64,000 bases of DNA from Pseudisothecium myosuroides (GCA_951799445.1 OX637292.1:13643296-13707295); one strand, 5' to 3'; counted from the stretch's first letter, positions 1 through 12,925 are shown. Translations and numbers: made by a program. Notes: a model not told the origin generated them from the letters alone.

Positions 1-260
1 TGACTACGGTGAGTCATATTTTTTGTTGACATAAGAAGTGACTCTTGTGAGTCATATTTTTGTTGATGTGATGCGGAATATGACTTTTGTGAGTCATATT
101 TTTTGTTGATATAAGAAGTGACTCTTGTGAGTCATATTTTTGTTGATGTGGGAAATGACTCTTGTGAGTCATATTTTTTGTTGATGTAGAAAATGACTCT
201 CATGAGTCATATTCACTACTCATATTTTTTGTTTATTTGATTTATGACTCCTATGAGTCA
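1..260. repeat. Tandem subterminal repeat with TGACTC/GAGTCA dyads
   Basis: Units of about 37-42 bases recur at about positions 1, 39, 81, 118, 155 and 193. Most contain TGACTCTTGTGAGTCA, a dyad of two TGACTC half sites in opposite orientation, followed by ATATTTTTTGTTGA. The word is shared with the array at 7690-8086 and probably forms the left subterminal array of the CACTA-like element. Confidence 0.8.
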
Positions 261-990
261 TATTTTTGGCTAATGTAGTAGTTCACATAGAATGTTACTA
301 GTGTTATTATGATTAAATGTAGTCATATTTTCAAAAGTATAGAGTTACTTTTTGGCATGACTTTGACCATTATGTGACTACATCCAGTCATATTTGGGCC
401 AAGATTTTTTGTGAAATATGACTCAAGCAAATGATATATTTAAAATGAAAGATAGTCACATTTCTTAGATTTGTGTGAGTGGTTTGTAATTAGAATACTT
501 GAGGTTTATAATAGCTTCAATCATAAATTATAGTCACATTTTTCATACATTCTAATTAAATGAACATGATGCATTGCCATTATGCATCAATATGGGTTAG
601 TAGCTAAATAAGAGACTCCATCCAATTAAAAATGAGTACTTATGATTTTTGAGTTGCACAAGAGGCAATTATATTAGAGAAATAAACTACAAGAAATAAT
701 GTGATTTTTCTCAATGACATTTATTTGTCACTAACACAAAACATATTACAATGACACTCTATAAATGTATCTTTTCACACGCTTATAGGACCTATATTCC
801 TTACAAAAATGTGAAGATGTTGCCTCTTTGGTGTTGCAAGTAGCCTTCAATAACTTTATTCGAGCTTGGTGCCTACATGTACAATCAAGGAGGTTAATTT
901 GTAGTGAATGAACAATATAGTTCAACCTTCAAAGTTTTAAGGCAACACAAAATATGAAGCACAAGTTTAAGATAAGAAAGAGCCATAACC

Positions 991-1506
991 CCCGGGTACG
1001 CAACTCCCATATTATATGGCCCTGATTATAATCACTTATAGTGCATTTTAGTCTAATTTCAAGGGATACAATTTGTTTTAATGTAGAAAACTCTTGTAGC
1101 CCTTTTAACAAGGAATCCAAAAACTTAATTCTATATATGAAATGATATTTCTTTGGGGACAATAATAGCATTAAAAAAATAATTATATGAGTTTTTTTAA
1201 TACATGTATCATGGGACAAGCTACCCAACTTTTCGGGCTTTTTAATAAAATTTTAATTTTAATTGGAGGGAACTTTTTGTAAAGAATTTTTAAAACTATG
1301 CATAGGTGTTTCAATTCTTCATATATATTGTTAGTTTTTTTCTCATATGTATGCAATTGAACATTTTTTACATTTAATTTTTTTTAATTTGATCTTCACC
1401 CAACTTTTTGGTCTTTTTAATTTGATATAATTTTTACAAAAGCCGTCCTCTGAGCCGTTTTATTGCCGATGACCCCTGTGTATAATATATGAGTTGCGTA
1501 CCCGGG
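991..1506. mobile_element. 516-bp nested TIR element, CCCGGGTACGCAACTC termini
   Basis: The left end starts CCCGGGTACGCAACTC and the right end is its exact reverse complement, GAGTTGCGTACCCGGG; similarity continues into an ATATTATA stretch. The element is flanked on both sides by CCATAACC (983-990 and 1507-1514), an 8-bp target-site duplication. No coding capacity is seen. The duplication size suits a hAT-type element, or a Mutator-type one if the shared G is counted as a ninth base. It sits inside the larger CACTA-like region. Confidence 0.8.
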
Positions 1507-1559
1507 CCATAACCACTATATCTCTAGAAATCGCAAATAAATAGGAAGAAAGAATAACA

Positions 1560-2225
1560 ATGGTTATAGAGAGAGCAAGAAACAATAGGCGACAAGTGCT
1601 AAGAGGTAAGATGCAACAAAAAGCAAGAATGAAGATGCAACAAGAAGCACAACTTAAGATGCAAGAAATTGCAACAAATAACAAGAAGAAGCAAGAACTA
1701 AAATGCAATAAGAAGCATTAGGAAGCATGAATTAATATGCAACAACAAGAAATTAAAAGCAAACAACAAAGAAGCAACAAGAAGCAACAAGAAACAAGAA
1801 ACAAGAACTAAGAGGTAACAAGATGACACTAAAAGCAAAGAGCAAGAACTAAGAGGCAATAAGAGGCAAAAGCTAGTAAGCAACAAGATGCAAGAATTAA
1901 GAAGCAAAAACAAACAAGATCTAAAAGGTATTAATAAGAAGCAAAATCTAAGAAGCAACAAGAAACAAGAGCTAAAAGGTGACAAGAAACAAGAATTAAG
2001 AAGCAACAAGAATCAAGGACTAAAAGGCAACAAGAAATAAGAACTAAGAAACAACAACAAACAAGAACTAAGAGGCAACAACAAACAAGAACTAAGAGGC
2101 AACAACAAACAAGAACTAAGAGGCAACAACAAACAAAAACTAAGAAACAACAACAAACAAGAACTAAGAGGCAACAACAAACAAGAACTAAGAAACAACA
2201 ACAAACAAGAACTAAAAGAAGCAAA
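1560..2225. repeat. AAC/AAG-rich low-complexity tract with 24-bp minisatellite
   Basis: The plus strand is almost free of T and consists of variants of AAGCAAGAACTAAGAGGCAAC. From about 2040 to 2220 it settles into a regular 24-base period containing GAACTAAGAGGCAAC. Long minus-strand frames rich in Leu, Cys and Val arise only from this composition and are not genes. Confidence 0.85.
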
Positions 2226-2290
2226 AATAGCCAAATGGCGGCTAGGGTTTCAAAACCCTAAATCAGTGGCGGCTAGGGTTTTAAAACCCT

Positions 2291-2485
2291 AGTCATGTGA
2301 CTTGTTCAAGTCATAGACATGACTAGCTCTAATCATGTGATTTGTTCCAGTCATGCACATGACTAGCTCTAGTCATGTAACTTGTTCCAGTCATACACAT
2401 GACTTGCTCTAGTCATGTGACTTGTTTTAATCATGTACATGATTGGCTCTAGTCATGGAACTTGCTTCAATCATGCAACTAACCA
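2291..2485. repeat. 40-bp tandem repeat, five units
   Basis: Units start at 2291, 2331, 2371, 2411 and 2451. Each carries AGTCATGTGACTTGTTCCAG followed by TCATACACATGACTAGCTCT with small changes. Each unit holds inverted AGTCATG/CATGACT words, related in sequence to the subterminal motif of the surrounding CACTA-like element. Just before it (2236-2292) are two copies of GGCGGCTAGGGTTT, each followed by an inverted AACCCTA. Confidence 0.85.
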
Positions 2486-5400
2486 GATATGACTATATTA
2501 AGCAAGTAAGCTATTTTAACAATCAAATTTGATTCAGTGGATATATTGATATTATAACTCTACAAAATGCATGAAGGAGAGATGCAAAGTCTTAAGCACC
2601 CTACAATTATGGCAAAAAAAAGACATATAAATAGATGCCATGCGTCTGTCACAATATCTACGTCCATGTACAAAGAGTGTGCAAGAGTGAAAATATTTGA
2701 TAGAGGCACTATTTAAAAGCATCTTTGAAGCAAATAAAAGTTTTATGCTTTTATAATCTATATCCTTGTAAGAACATCCAAACGACCATCTATTCATCTT
2801 TTGATTGCATTACGAGCGCGCGTGCCTACAGTAAGCTTCATTCTTCATATGAACAATTTTGTGACTTCTGTAGGGCCTATAGAGACCCTCCATTAATGTG
2901 GCTTGTATGACATTGCTGAGAACCTTTCTAAGAAAGAAACAAACTTCAATACATGACATATGTGAGTGTTTTTTCTATATCCTTGAGATAAAACATGCAC
3001 ATCCATGTTCTTTGTTGTTGGGCTCCAAATCTTAAGTTGGATATTTAAGTATTGTTCAATTGGCATTCTAAACAATGAACAAGTATTTTCTAATAATAAA
3101 GTATAAGTGGTTCACATCTTAACTAAAATTGATACAAATTGCTAAAGTTAGAGGTTTTGGATGGTTTTGGCCTTGGGAAGATCACTATCGATTTTGAAAA
3201 AACTACATGAGTTGAAAAATAGGGTTCATTTAATTCAAAGCGGGAAAATTTTATGTAGTATGTAGGGCTACTATAGGGTCTATGAAATGCTACATATGCT
3301 ATTATATGTAAATTAGGCTATGTAAAAACATCATGTAGTAGGAATTTTTATTAACAAGTTAGCCTTAACAAATAGAGGCCATGCAAATTTTTCACATTAC
3401 GATGAGTATAGGCGTAGACAAATAATTTCATGTGGATGATGAATGGAAATAGTCAAGAAAATCAACAATGAAGGGTTTTGACTGAAATTGTACCATGGTA
3501 CTAGTAGCACTTGTATACTGATATATCAAAAAAATTAAGTGTAAATGTAAGACATTAATCAAAAGGGGCAAAACTTGTCACATTGCATAAATAGGGAGGT
3601 TTACCTTAGTGGGTTCAACGAACTAAAAATTATACAACACAAGGATAATAAAAATTTATAGTCCATTTTACTCTAAAATTTGAAGTCATATGCGTTAATC
3701 ACACTCATATTGAATGAAATATTCATAGGATAATTTCAGTACTAGGGATTCTAAAGTGGTCAATGTTATTACCCCCTGAAGGCTAAAGGGTATTTAGAAG
3801 AGGAAAAAATCCAAAACTGCCAATTTTTTATGCATTGTCCAAAATAAAAAAATAATTTTTGTTTTTAATTACAACCATCAAAAATTGTATTAAATAATTA
3901 AGGCAATGAATTGAAAAAAATTCATCCCATTTGATCATGTGGATTGAAAGATCATAAAGTTTGAAGTAAATTTTTTTTTTTCATTCCTACAAACTAGGGT
4001 CAAGGGACTTGGAGCCTTCTTGGAGTCAAATTTTTAGTCTACACAAAAATGAAGATTTTGACTACTTATAAGTATATGATGTTAGGTTTACTCAAAAAAA
4101 AATTCAAAAGCAAATATAGAGCCTAGCTTACTCTAAATCAACCTACAATGCAAGGAGGTTAAGTACATTGGCAATATACAAATCATTTTTTTGAGGATTT
4201 CTTGTGCAATGAAGGAATTTTTTAATTTAAAATACAAATGGTAAAAAATTAGAGATAAACATTTGGAATATATGGGAAAAATTTCAAAAACTTTGACTGT
4301 ACATATTGCAAGATAATAGGGCTTGAGATTAGAAGAAAATGTTTTTTCTCAAAACCACCCCAACATAGCTAACAAAATTTGATTCTTCCTAGAATGTGAT
4401 GTGAGAACTAAATTTATTTTTTGAAAATTGTATGTCATATTTTATTAGTTATATAAATGCCAAATATCAATAGTTGATGAGAGTTTCTGCAAAAGATGCT
4501 CCAAAGATGTCCAAATTCACCAAGTTGACAAAAAAGTTTAGGATAGGATAAAATTAGGTTCCCACTATGGGGGTACAATTTTACATCTTGTGTCAAAATT
4601 TTGTGAACATTTGACCAAAATTAACTTCATAGGATAATGTGTGTATAGGCAGTTACTACCTCTTTTGAGGTGATAGTGATAGTGTAAAACCATGCACAAA
4701 TGCAATAGTAGGGTAGTCAAAGAATAATTTTTGTACATGTGGCACATCATAATTTCATAATTGTTTGGAAATGATTTTCATTTCCTTATATTGCATCTCA
4801 CGTATAACACAAAACTCAAGAAGTATTTCAATGGTCATTATTACATTAAAAGACTATCGAGCAATCTACTGCAACTTGTAGCCTAAACGAGAACAACAGC
4901 TCCTTGCAAATGAAAGAACCTCAACTCAAATTTAATGCTCAAAACTTCATCGCATTTAGTGCTCTCCAATCTTCTGAAGCCTTTTTGAGTCCGATTGTGG
5001 AGAAGTCCACAGAATTGTCATTCATAAAACCTCTTTGCAAATAAAAGGAAAAATTCAATCTTCAAAACAAAAGGCCAAATCCCATCTTCAAACAAAAGGA
5101 AAGTTTTTGATAAAGCAACAAATTCAAAATTGACAGAAAAAATAAATCGTAGTTAATATCCATATGTGTCTATTGGTCGTTGAGGCAAATCCTTAAATAA
5201 AACTTGAATATTTTGGAATTGAATTTCATTGCTTTGTTCAAGTTCATTGCAATAAGGAGAGCACATTTGCCACAATTAAGTTCAGTGGACTTCGTCAGTC
5301 CAACATTTAGAAACCGAAATTCCACAAAGCCACAATCAAATTCTAGCCAGCTGTGCCCAATTTTTGATCACAAGCACCAATAGCTAAAAAAATTCTCTTA

Positions 5401-7689
5401 AAAGATAAAGAATCAAAAGAAATAATGCATCCATGTTTCTAAGTCATTCATGCTTCAATCCAATTTTTTTTTAATTCAATTGTTGTATAATTTTTTTAAT
5501 AAACTATTCACAATAAAAAGAAGTTTTAGCCTCGTCATAGCTACTTGGAACTGACAGAAATCCAAATTGAAAAAGATTGAAGAAGAAAGATGAAACCTCG
5601 ATAGGAAAAATTAAGCCAATGAATCTTGTTAATGGGAAGCACTTACTTGCGCTCCTGGATGTATCCATCTGCAATGCCTTCAATCTTCAATGACAATGCC
5701 ACAATCAATGTCACAATCATTTCCTGCCCATCATTATCAAATTTTGGAGCAGCAGATAGCAACATGATGGAATTGAATACACTGACTAGGCTGCAAGATG
5801 GCAAGATTATATCACTGGAGACCCCATTTATAAGTTTTTTGAAAATTTCTTTGTTTTGGTTGCTTTTGAACTTTATTAAGACTTATGAAATTCAAAAAAT
5901 CTCCTCAGTGACCTTATTGCACAATCTCCTCAAATCACAAGCGCAAAAATTTCTTGTCTATACACATCATCCTATATATTCACATGAAATCTCTCCGAAT
6001 TCTCCGAGACACTCAAGCAATTGCATCGATTCACTATGAGGCGCAAGGATATACATGTGCGCGTGTCTGTTATTCCATTTGTACTGATGGTTTTATCTTC
6101 AAGTCCAATCGCACGGCACCAAGGGCATTGTTTTCTTTTTGAATTGCACGGTTGTTGATTTTGCAAAAAGGGGGTTATTTGTTTTCTTTTTGAATCGCAC
6201 GGCCATTGATTTTTCAAAGGAAGGGGGGTTATTGCTTTCTTTTCAAATCTCATGGTTCTTGATTTATCAAAGGGGAGATTTCTGGGGCGAAGGGTGGTCT
6301 TTTTAAAAAAAAACTAATTGCATGGTGGCAGATTTTTCACTTGAGGGGGCGGGTCCAAGGCGGAGTTGCTTGTCTCTTTTCAAGAGATATTGTTCAATGG
6401 ACAATTGACCTTTAGAGGTTAAAAACTTCCACTTGGTCAATAGCACTTGAATTTAATCGATCGTTGTTAGTTTCATGGTGTCTACACTATACACATATGT
6501 AATAGAGGAAAGGAAAAATTTGTGAAGAAGGATGGAGGCGGGAAAGAATTGGGCACTTAAATTTTATTTGTAAGATAGTCCCACTTAAAAAACCATAGGA
6601 AAGAATTTACAAAAACCATAAGGTATTAAAAATATGCCTCTCATAACTTTTTATATTAAAAAATTATCATCTTAAATGCAATAATTAAGGTAAATAGCCC
6701 CACATCAAAAACCCTCTTAACTAAGGTGTATACCTTAATTTACAAAGAGTGATCTCCCTAGATTTTTGGTTGATTGAAGCCAAAACTCTAAACTTTCAAA
6801 TTCAAGTTGAGAAATTCAAAAAAATTGTTAGCTTAAGTTATAGGGCATTGCATGCAGCCTATTCTAAAATAGTAAAAGTCTTTATAATGGAATATTTTTA
6901 GCAAAGTATAGATGGATGAAATTTTGTCTCTAATTTATTCTTCAAGATTTCATCCAACATTTTCTTCTAGCCTACAAGGATATAAATGAATTCATAAGAG
7001 CCGATGGCAATGGTGAAAAGGTTCATTTTGGAGTCCTATTTGAAATGTTAATGGAATGTTCTACTCAAAGACTTCAGCAATTTTATCAAAAATATATGTA
7101 AAAATTATTCAAAGTTGTCAACAATGAAAAATTCTATTCAATATTGTACTTGCACAACACACCAACCATTAAATCTACTTATGTACAAATTCAACAGGAT
7201 ATCATGTCCTGTGTTTGTTAAATAGTGAACCCTCTATATAATTAAAAAATTCAAGAATTTGTATATTTAAACCACTACATTTGAAGAAAGCCTCTTTCAC
7301 CAAATGTATATGTCAACTTCAAAAAAAATAAAAAATAAAAAAACAAAACATCTTTAACATGTATGCATTTTGAGACCTTTTCCCCCGTCCCTTCCAATAC
7401 GGCAGCTGAGAATGACCCATCAATTGTCTCTTATTGTTATTAGCTTCATTTTTCTCTACTTCCCTTGTAAATTTTACAAAAAAATTGATTAATTAATTAT
7501 AGAAAAAACATGTGCCACCCAAAGATATTTGACACCAATTGTGTAATGGATACAACATCCAAAAAAACAAAAAAGAAATTTAACACGTATTTAATCAACT
7601 CACACTTACACCCAAAGGAATATAAGAGGGCCTTCTTAGATTGCCCACCTTTTGCTTGTGCCGCCTAAAAAGAAAAAAAATTACTACCA
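2486..7689. other. No gene recognised; AT-rich filler
   Basis: About 5.2 kb of AT-rich sequence with only short open frames and no recognisable protein motif. The longest frames (5626-6039 on plus, 5972-6253 on minus) show no domain and overlap each other. The stretch is best read as decayed interior of the transposon region. Confidence 0.6.
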
Positions 7690-8086
7690 AAAAAAAGGTG
7701 ACTACAAAATATACTAACAATAAAATATGACTACAAAATATGACTGAGGCAAAAACACGACTGCCCGCCCAAATTTCCCTTTGGCTGCCCCTTTCAAAAA
7801 AATGTCACTACCATGGAGATATGACTGCAAAATATGACTCACCCAAAAATATGACTGGCAAATATGACTTGTCGTTCCCCAAACATGTTCCCTATGAAGT
7901 ACTTTGGCGTTCCCAATAGGCGTACACTATATGCTCGTGAATTTTAATGGCAAAATATGACTGCCAGTCATATTTGCAGTCATTATTTTTTTCAAGGTTT
8001 TGGCCTCCAATAATATGACTGCATGTAGTCGCCAGTCATCTCCAGTCATATTTTTGCAGTCATAAAACACTCATTTTCTTGTAGTG
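7690..8086. repeat. Right subterminal array of AATATGACT motifs
   Basis: About a dozen copies of AAATATGACT or AGTCATATTT occur within 400 bases, in both orientations, often followed by GC or GG. The array ends at the CACTA-type terminus at 8086. Dense short subterminal repeats of this kind are known binding sites for CACTA transposases. Confidence 0.8.
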
Positions 8087-9614
8087 TGAAAGTATCAGTC
8101 TTCTCCTCGTAGTCTCCTTCACTTTGAATCCACTCAATTCTATCAACCTCGTGGCCCACCTCGTGCTCAATTAGAGAACCATTGTCTCACTCACAAAACA
8201 AAAAGACGGAGTTCACCATTGTTTTCCACCAGCTGAAGAATGGTAAAAGCTTCAGCAGTCCATTTTGTCGACCAAATTTAGGACTTCTTCCACGTTGTAT
8301 CCCAGGATGCCCTTCACTGTTTGATCACCATGCTCCAGAAATTCAATGCAAAAAATGTTGCCATTTTAAAATACACCGGATTGATACTCATTCAATGCGA
8401 AAGCTGGCCCAGGAAAATCTCCCTTTCTCTCCCACTGCATTTGAATGGGCCCAGTCCATATATACAATACTCACACTGAATGCACTGCCAAGCATGTTTT
8501 CCATACGAATGAAGTTTTTTAAACCCATTTCATGGACTAACTCGGACCTTCAAGCAACTTTAATCAATGCAAGCTGAGAAAGTGAGCAATCATAATGTCA
8601 TTTCCTGGATAGCAATGACTGGCTTGTATTTGTAGAAACGAGTTTTAGTGTTGAAGCATATAAATTCAAACACTTGATAATCACTTCTGTCAGCATCCAA
8701 AATACCCTACATGAAGGTCAGATTCAAACATAAATTTAATATTTTTGGGAATGTTTGAATGTTTGGAATATTACAAGTGAAATATTACCAACCAATAATA
8801 TACTACCACCAATAGTTTTTACTGTCTGAAACCCCTTTGCACACAAAAAAGAAACTATTTTGGCACTCACTTGCCAAATCAATGTGCAAGCATGAGGACT
8901 TTTGTGTTGGTGAAAGAGGTTCCCGGCCATGTATTGGAAGCAGAACTCGAGTCAGATTTGCACATCTGAATTCGCAAAAACTCTCACAAACTCTATTCTA
9001 CCCATCTCCCATCACAACGGCTAGGTTATGGAATTCCCAAGCAGACAGAATAAAAAGGATCACCGAGAAAACCTAAATGCAACAATGGATCGAAGAGATT
9101 TCACTTGTCCTTGATCATAAAATGGTAGCAATGGAAGCTGCTGCAAGAAGCCACCTTATGGGGAGGAAAGACATATATGAATTGCAAAAAATAGGGCACA
9201 CCCACGGAAAGAATGTATAATGGTTCAAGAAGAAATTGCACAAATTATCTAACCTCTGCAACCCCAGGACGAAATTGCTTCAATTTGCAGCTCAAAATGC
9301 TGCTAACCCGACAAATGAAGCCTAAAGATTACGTACTGCATAGTTGCTTGCAAAAGTTCCAAGAAAAGTTCACTAAATTGACGATTACTAAATTCTGAAA
9401 TGATATTTTGTAGATCTGCTTTACCCGATGAAGTCTCAATTTTGCTCTCATCTTACCATCTTGAACAATGTGTCAAGATGAAAGAAAAGGCCATAGTGGT
9501 TCTGCTTGCCTAGCGGAGGGTGATAGTAGTTCTGACATTCATGCTGTCAACCTGGCCGAATAACCTCTTGCTGGTGGCCATATTTGAGTCCTTGTCTTGG
9601 ATCTACTATTTCAG
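8087..9614. other. No intact gene; possible decayed upstream kinase exons
   Basis: Several short plus-strand frames (8182-8577, 8837-9076, 9213-9398) lie directly upstream of the kinase remnant and have a more coding-like composition than the surrounding DNA. I could not match any of them to a kinase N-terminal region. They may be decayed exons of the same gene or chance frames. Confidence 0.35.
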
Positions 9615-10412
9615 GTGCTAGCATTGGAGTATCTGCATTCCTCACCGAGATCTAAAGCCAGATAACATTTTGATCGCCCACGACGGCCACATCAAAATAC
9701 GCTACTAAGATACGTACTATCACTATAAGAAACCTCCGTTTTAGGTGACAAGCCCTAATTTTTTATGACGGATTTTAGGTGATGTCAATGTTGACAACTT
9801 AAAATTTTTATGTCAACAAAAATGTCCAACATAACATCAATATTGACAATTCAATGTTTTATGTCAACATTGATGTTACATTGGACATTTTTGTTGACAT
9901 AAAAATTTTGGGTTGTCAACATTGACATCACCTAAAATCCGTCATAAAAAATTAAGGCTCGTCACCTAAAGCGGGGGTTTCTTATAGTGTATTGTAATCG
10001 GCTGTATTCCTTCACTTCTCATTCCTGCAACGTAGTCAAGTTATTGAAATATCAATTCTATCTAAAGCACACTTACTTGCCAAGTCACTGCTTGTCTGTT
10101 CTAAATTTGGGTTGCTATCTCTGTCTCTAGAGTAGGACAAGAAGTAGCCTCAGGAATACACTTTCTTCATTATGTACTTTTTATTGATTCTATGACTCTC
10201 TTGTGCATGTTCTCACAACGCAATTACTGCAAATATTGTGCAGCTCACAGATTTTGGTCTTTCAAGAGTAGGCCTTATCAACAACACGGACGATCTATCA
10301 GGCCCTGCCGGATCTATCAGGCCCTGCTGCAACTGCGACTATGCTTATGGAGGAGTCTGAGAAAAATCAGTGCCTTTCTCCTAAGCACGTCCATCAGATC
10401 ACGCAATGAATA
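9615..10412 (+). pseudogene. IRE-type AGC protein kinase fragment, broken
   Basis: Two exon remnants are readable. The first (9615-9697) follows an AG acceptor and encodes VLALEYLHS. After a frame break it continues HRDLKPDNILIAHDGHIK, the catalytic-loop region of plant IRE/IREH AGC kinases. The second (from 10244, after GTGCAG) encodes [18 protein letters not shown], the Mg-binding DFG segment with the IRE-specific extension. Breaks seen: a small deletion between LHS and HRD, a donor site reading AT where GT is expected after HIK, and a 19-bp tandem duplication (10292 and 10311) that shifts the frame. The gene stops at 10412, and the C-lobe is missing. A CACTA-type MITE sits in the former intron. 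It is not a working kinase. Confidence 0.8.
9721..9989. mobile_element. CACTA-type hairpin MITE, 269 bp, TAT duplication
   Basis: The element begins CACTATAAGAAACC and ends GGTTTCTTATAGTG. It is flanked by TAT on both sides (9718-9720 and 9990-9992), the 3-bp duplication typical of CACTA elements. The two halves are complementary over almost their whole length, with modules such as GGTGATGTCAATGTTGACAA, so the transcript would fold into one long hairpin. It lies in an intron of the kinase remnant. A diverged relative lies at 35045-35261. Confidence 0.9.
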
Positions 10413-11312
10413 ACGATAAGTACTCTATTGAGGGTTTCAAGCTCTCCCGAAAAATTAGGGTTTTCCATTTCGCTACAAAAGTTCGCGATATTCACCAATG
10501 CGATCGCAAAGCAGGTAAAAAGATTCCGCATGCACTCTCCAACAGCACGTCTTGAATTCGAAATCATTGGAAAATCTCAGCATCAGTCTCTCACCCTATA
10601 CACACACTTCACACCAAAATTGAATCAAGATTCAAGCCTCAAAGATGAACGTAAAGTTGTAAATCGCCTTCCAGACACTTCGCAAGCCAAGTGTCCTAGC
10701 CTTTCCGACTTGAATGTTTTAGGGCACGCCCGAGAATTCCAATCTTCTTCAAAGAAATCGCACATTCCGAGACTTTCCAGTGCGAGCATGCGAACGTTGT
10801 TGTTCCCAGGATATCCCCGAAGTTCCTAATGTGGGGAGCGTCAGCGTTTCCTATAGGGGACCTTAAAAAAACAGACCTAGTACCATCGTTGTTCCGAAAT
10901 GAAGCTTTTAGCATAAAAGTCAGAGCTCATAGGGTTTATACACGGAGTTTCCCATTATTCTTCTTGGCACTAGAGGAAACTACCGTAAACTTAGTATATA
11001 AATGCAGTTAAATTTCTGCGATGGACGTCGGCCGTAGCTAACAAGCGGTGTTGTATGACATTGATTGCGCTTTGACCATCAGAGTTATTTCAAGCGCACT
11101 TATTGTCTGGTCATTGTAATGTCGTTGTGAAAATTGATCTTGGTGCTTTTTTTTTTGTCATTGCAGTGTTCGCTTTTAGGTTATGCTCGTAACAAGTTTA
11201 GGTTATTTTTTTAAGGGCATGGAGTTTTGGATAGGAAGGTTGAAGAGGTTTTGCTTTCTTTGTGTGGTGTTAAAGAGTATTGTTACTGAGGATTTTAGGA
11301 ATGAATTTAGAC
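10413..11312. other. No gene recognised
   Basis: Short overlapping frames occur on both strands (for example 10428-10829) without recognisable motif or conserved product. Nothing else was identified in this stretch. Confidence 0.4.
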
Positions 11313-11379
11313 CTACTTCTGGACCGGATTCACATTGCAAACATCACCCCTAACAACAAGTGCAAATCCATACCTTAAG

Positions 11380-11990
11380 ACAAGCTGTTTGTTTGTTTGT
11401 TTGTTTTGTTGAGATCTCCTAGACTGTGCATACATCAGTAGTGTGCTTGGTATCGTGGGAAAGCTCTTGGCAAGGAGGGGTGCACGGACTTTGTTTTGTG
11501 ACGTTTGGACCAACAATGTGAAAGTTGTCGATTTTTTAGTTATTTTTGGATCCTAAAAATTACTACTAATTATACTAAATTATGTATCTTTTGAATTGTG
11601 TGTCAATTTGTCACGTTCTAGGTACCATTGGAAAGCCCTTGGTAAGGAGGGGTGCACGGGCTTTGTTTCGTGGCGTTTGAAGGTTGCTATTATGTGAACA
11701 TAGGAGTGTGAGCCCATGAACCTAGAATACTACACACCTATGTTATAGGTGTATATATTATAGAAACCGTCTATAGTTATAGGATATATATATTACAAAT
11801 ACCTATATTATAGGTGTTTATGATACATACACCTTCTATAATGTGTGGTATCTATATTATAGGTACCTATATTGTAGGCTCAATGCTCACAAGCTCGCAT
11901 TCTTGGACTCACATACTAGTACCGTTGCATGGCGTTTGGACCTATGGTAGAAAAGTTATGGATTTTTGAGTTATTTTTTATTTTATAAAT
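11380..11990. repeat. Dispersed repeat family around GGGTGCACGGACTTTGTTT
   Basis: The block near 11440-11545 (GGAAAGCTCTTGGCAAGGAG, then GTGCACGGACTTTG, then GTGACGTTTGGACC) is repeated with changes at about 11615-11690 and in part at 11925-11985. Two further copies lie at about 51770-51860 (plus) and 51905-52000 (minus). Between the local copies, 11745-11885 carries several AT-rich dyads of the form ACCTATATTATAGGTG. No termini or coding capacity were resolved. Confidence 0.7.
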
Positions 11991-12099
11991 GACTTTTACT
12001 TTTGTTTTGGATGTGGCAACGACACAGGGCACACTAGTATATATCAATTTAATTTAATTTACAACTAATATATTCTAAGTTACTAGGCGGTTCATCTCT

Positions 12100-12925
12100 T
12101 TGCACAATTCAATTGCACAAAAACACGAGTGTTGTCAAACTCACAAAACAGAGCGAAGCTTCTCAACGTCAAGTTTGGCGGCGACGGAACGAACGAACGA
12201 AAGTACCACAACTCATCCACATCCAAAGTCACACAAGGATGAAAACGACTTTCATCCATCCGCCCGTCACGTCTCCTCCAAAACTCTTGTTTTGACTCAA
12301 TCCCCCTTGGTGTGTGTGTGGAGCTACAGGGCCTTATTGCGCCTGCTGATTACTGCAGCTCGCTTGTCGCCGGAGGACACAATCGAAGGTAAAAGTCTCG
12401 ACACTTGTGTTTCTCAACGAAATCTCAAAGAGGAACTTTGACCCTCATTGTAATTTTTGCTTTCGAGCTTCATGCTGGTTTCACAACAACAAAGATCCGC
12501 TTCGATTTGAGCTTCTGGTGAGCGAGAACACCCGGCTATGGCGACGGCAATGTTTTCGTTGAGAATACGCGCTTAGGGGTTTGAGAAGAGCTTGCAAGTT
12601 GCTTCTTTCGTTTACTTTTTTCGCTGTGCGAATTTATTATTGAAATTTTGACTTCGTGAGAGGGTTTTGGGATGTTTTTCAGAGTCGCCAAGGCGTGAAA
12701 TTATACAGCTGGTAGCAATCATGTAGGGACGGGGAACTGGGTGTGTGAGTGTGTGAGTGGCGAGGAGAAGAGGAGATTGAATCAGAATTTGAGAATGCGG
12801 TGAGCTTCAGGAAATTGGTGGTTGTGGGATCAGGGTTGGGAGGAGGCGAGTTCAGGTGGTTTTGTTGAAGGGGATACTCTGTTGGGTTTTTTTAGGTTGA
12901 ATTTGTAGAGGTTAGATTTGGAGCT
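12100..12925 (+). promoter_or_regulatory. Probable promoter and 5' leader of PANK2
   Basis: The 800 bases before the PANK2 start are less AT-rich than the region further upstream and hold only short frames, including a GAAC microsatellite near 12188-12201. A transcription start and possibly a leader intron are likely here, but no single core element could be fixed from sequence alone. Confidence 0.35.

Larger units (their letters stand above)
1..8086. mobile_element. CACTA-like DNA transposon, right part (left end outside window)
   Basis: The right boundary at 8086 reads TCATTTTCTTGTAGTG, the inverse of the CACTACAAGAAAA terminus typical of En/Spm (CACTA) elements. The last 400 bases before it hold many copies of AAATATGACT and AGTCATATTT. 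The first 260 bases of the window hold the same word in tandem (GAGTCATATTTTT), as expected of subterminal transposase-binding arrays at both ends of one element. No transposase frame is visible between them, so if this is one element it is non-autonomous and has absorbed other repeats. The left end lies before the window, so joining the two arrays into one element is inference. The right end itself is well supported. Confidence 0.5.

Noticed and set aside
1460..2234. Minus-strand frames rich in Leu, Cys and Val
   Set aside because: They come only from the AAC/AAG low-complexity tract and its 24-bp period.
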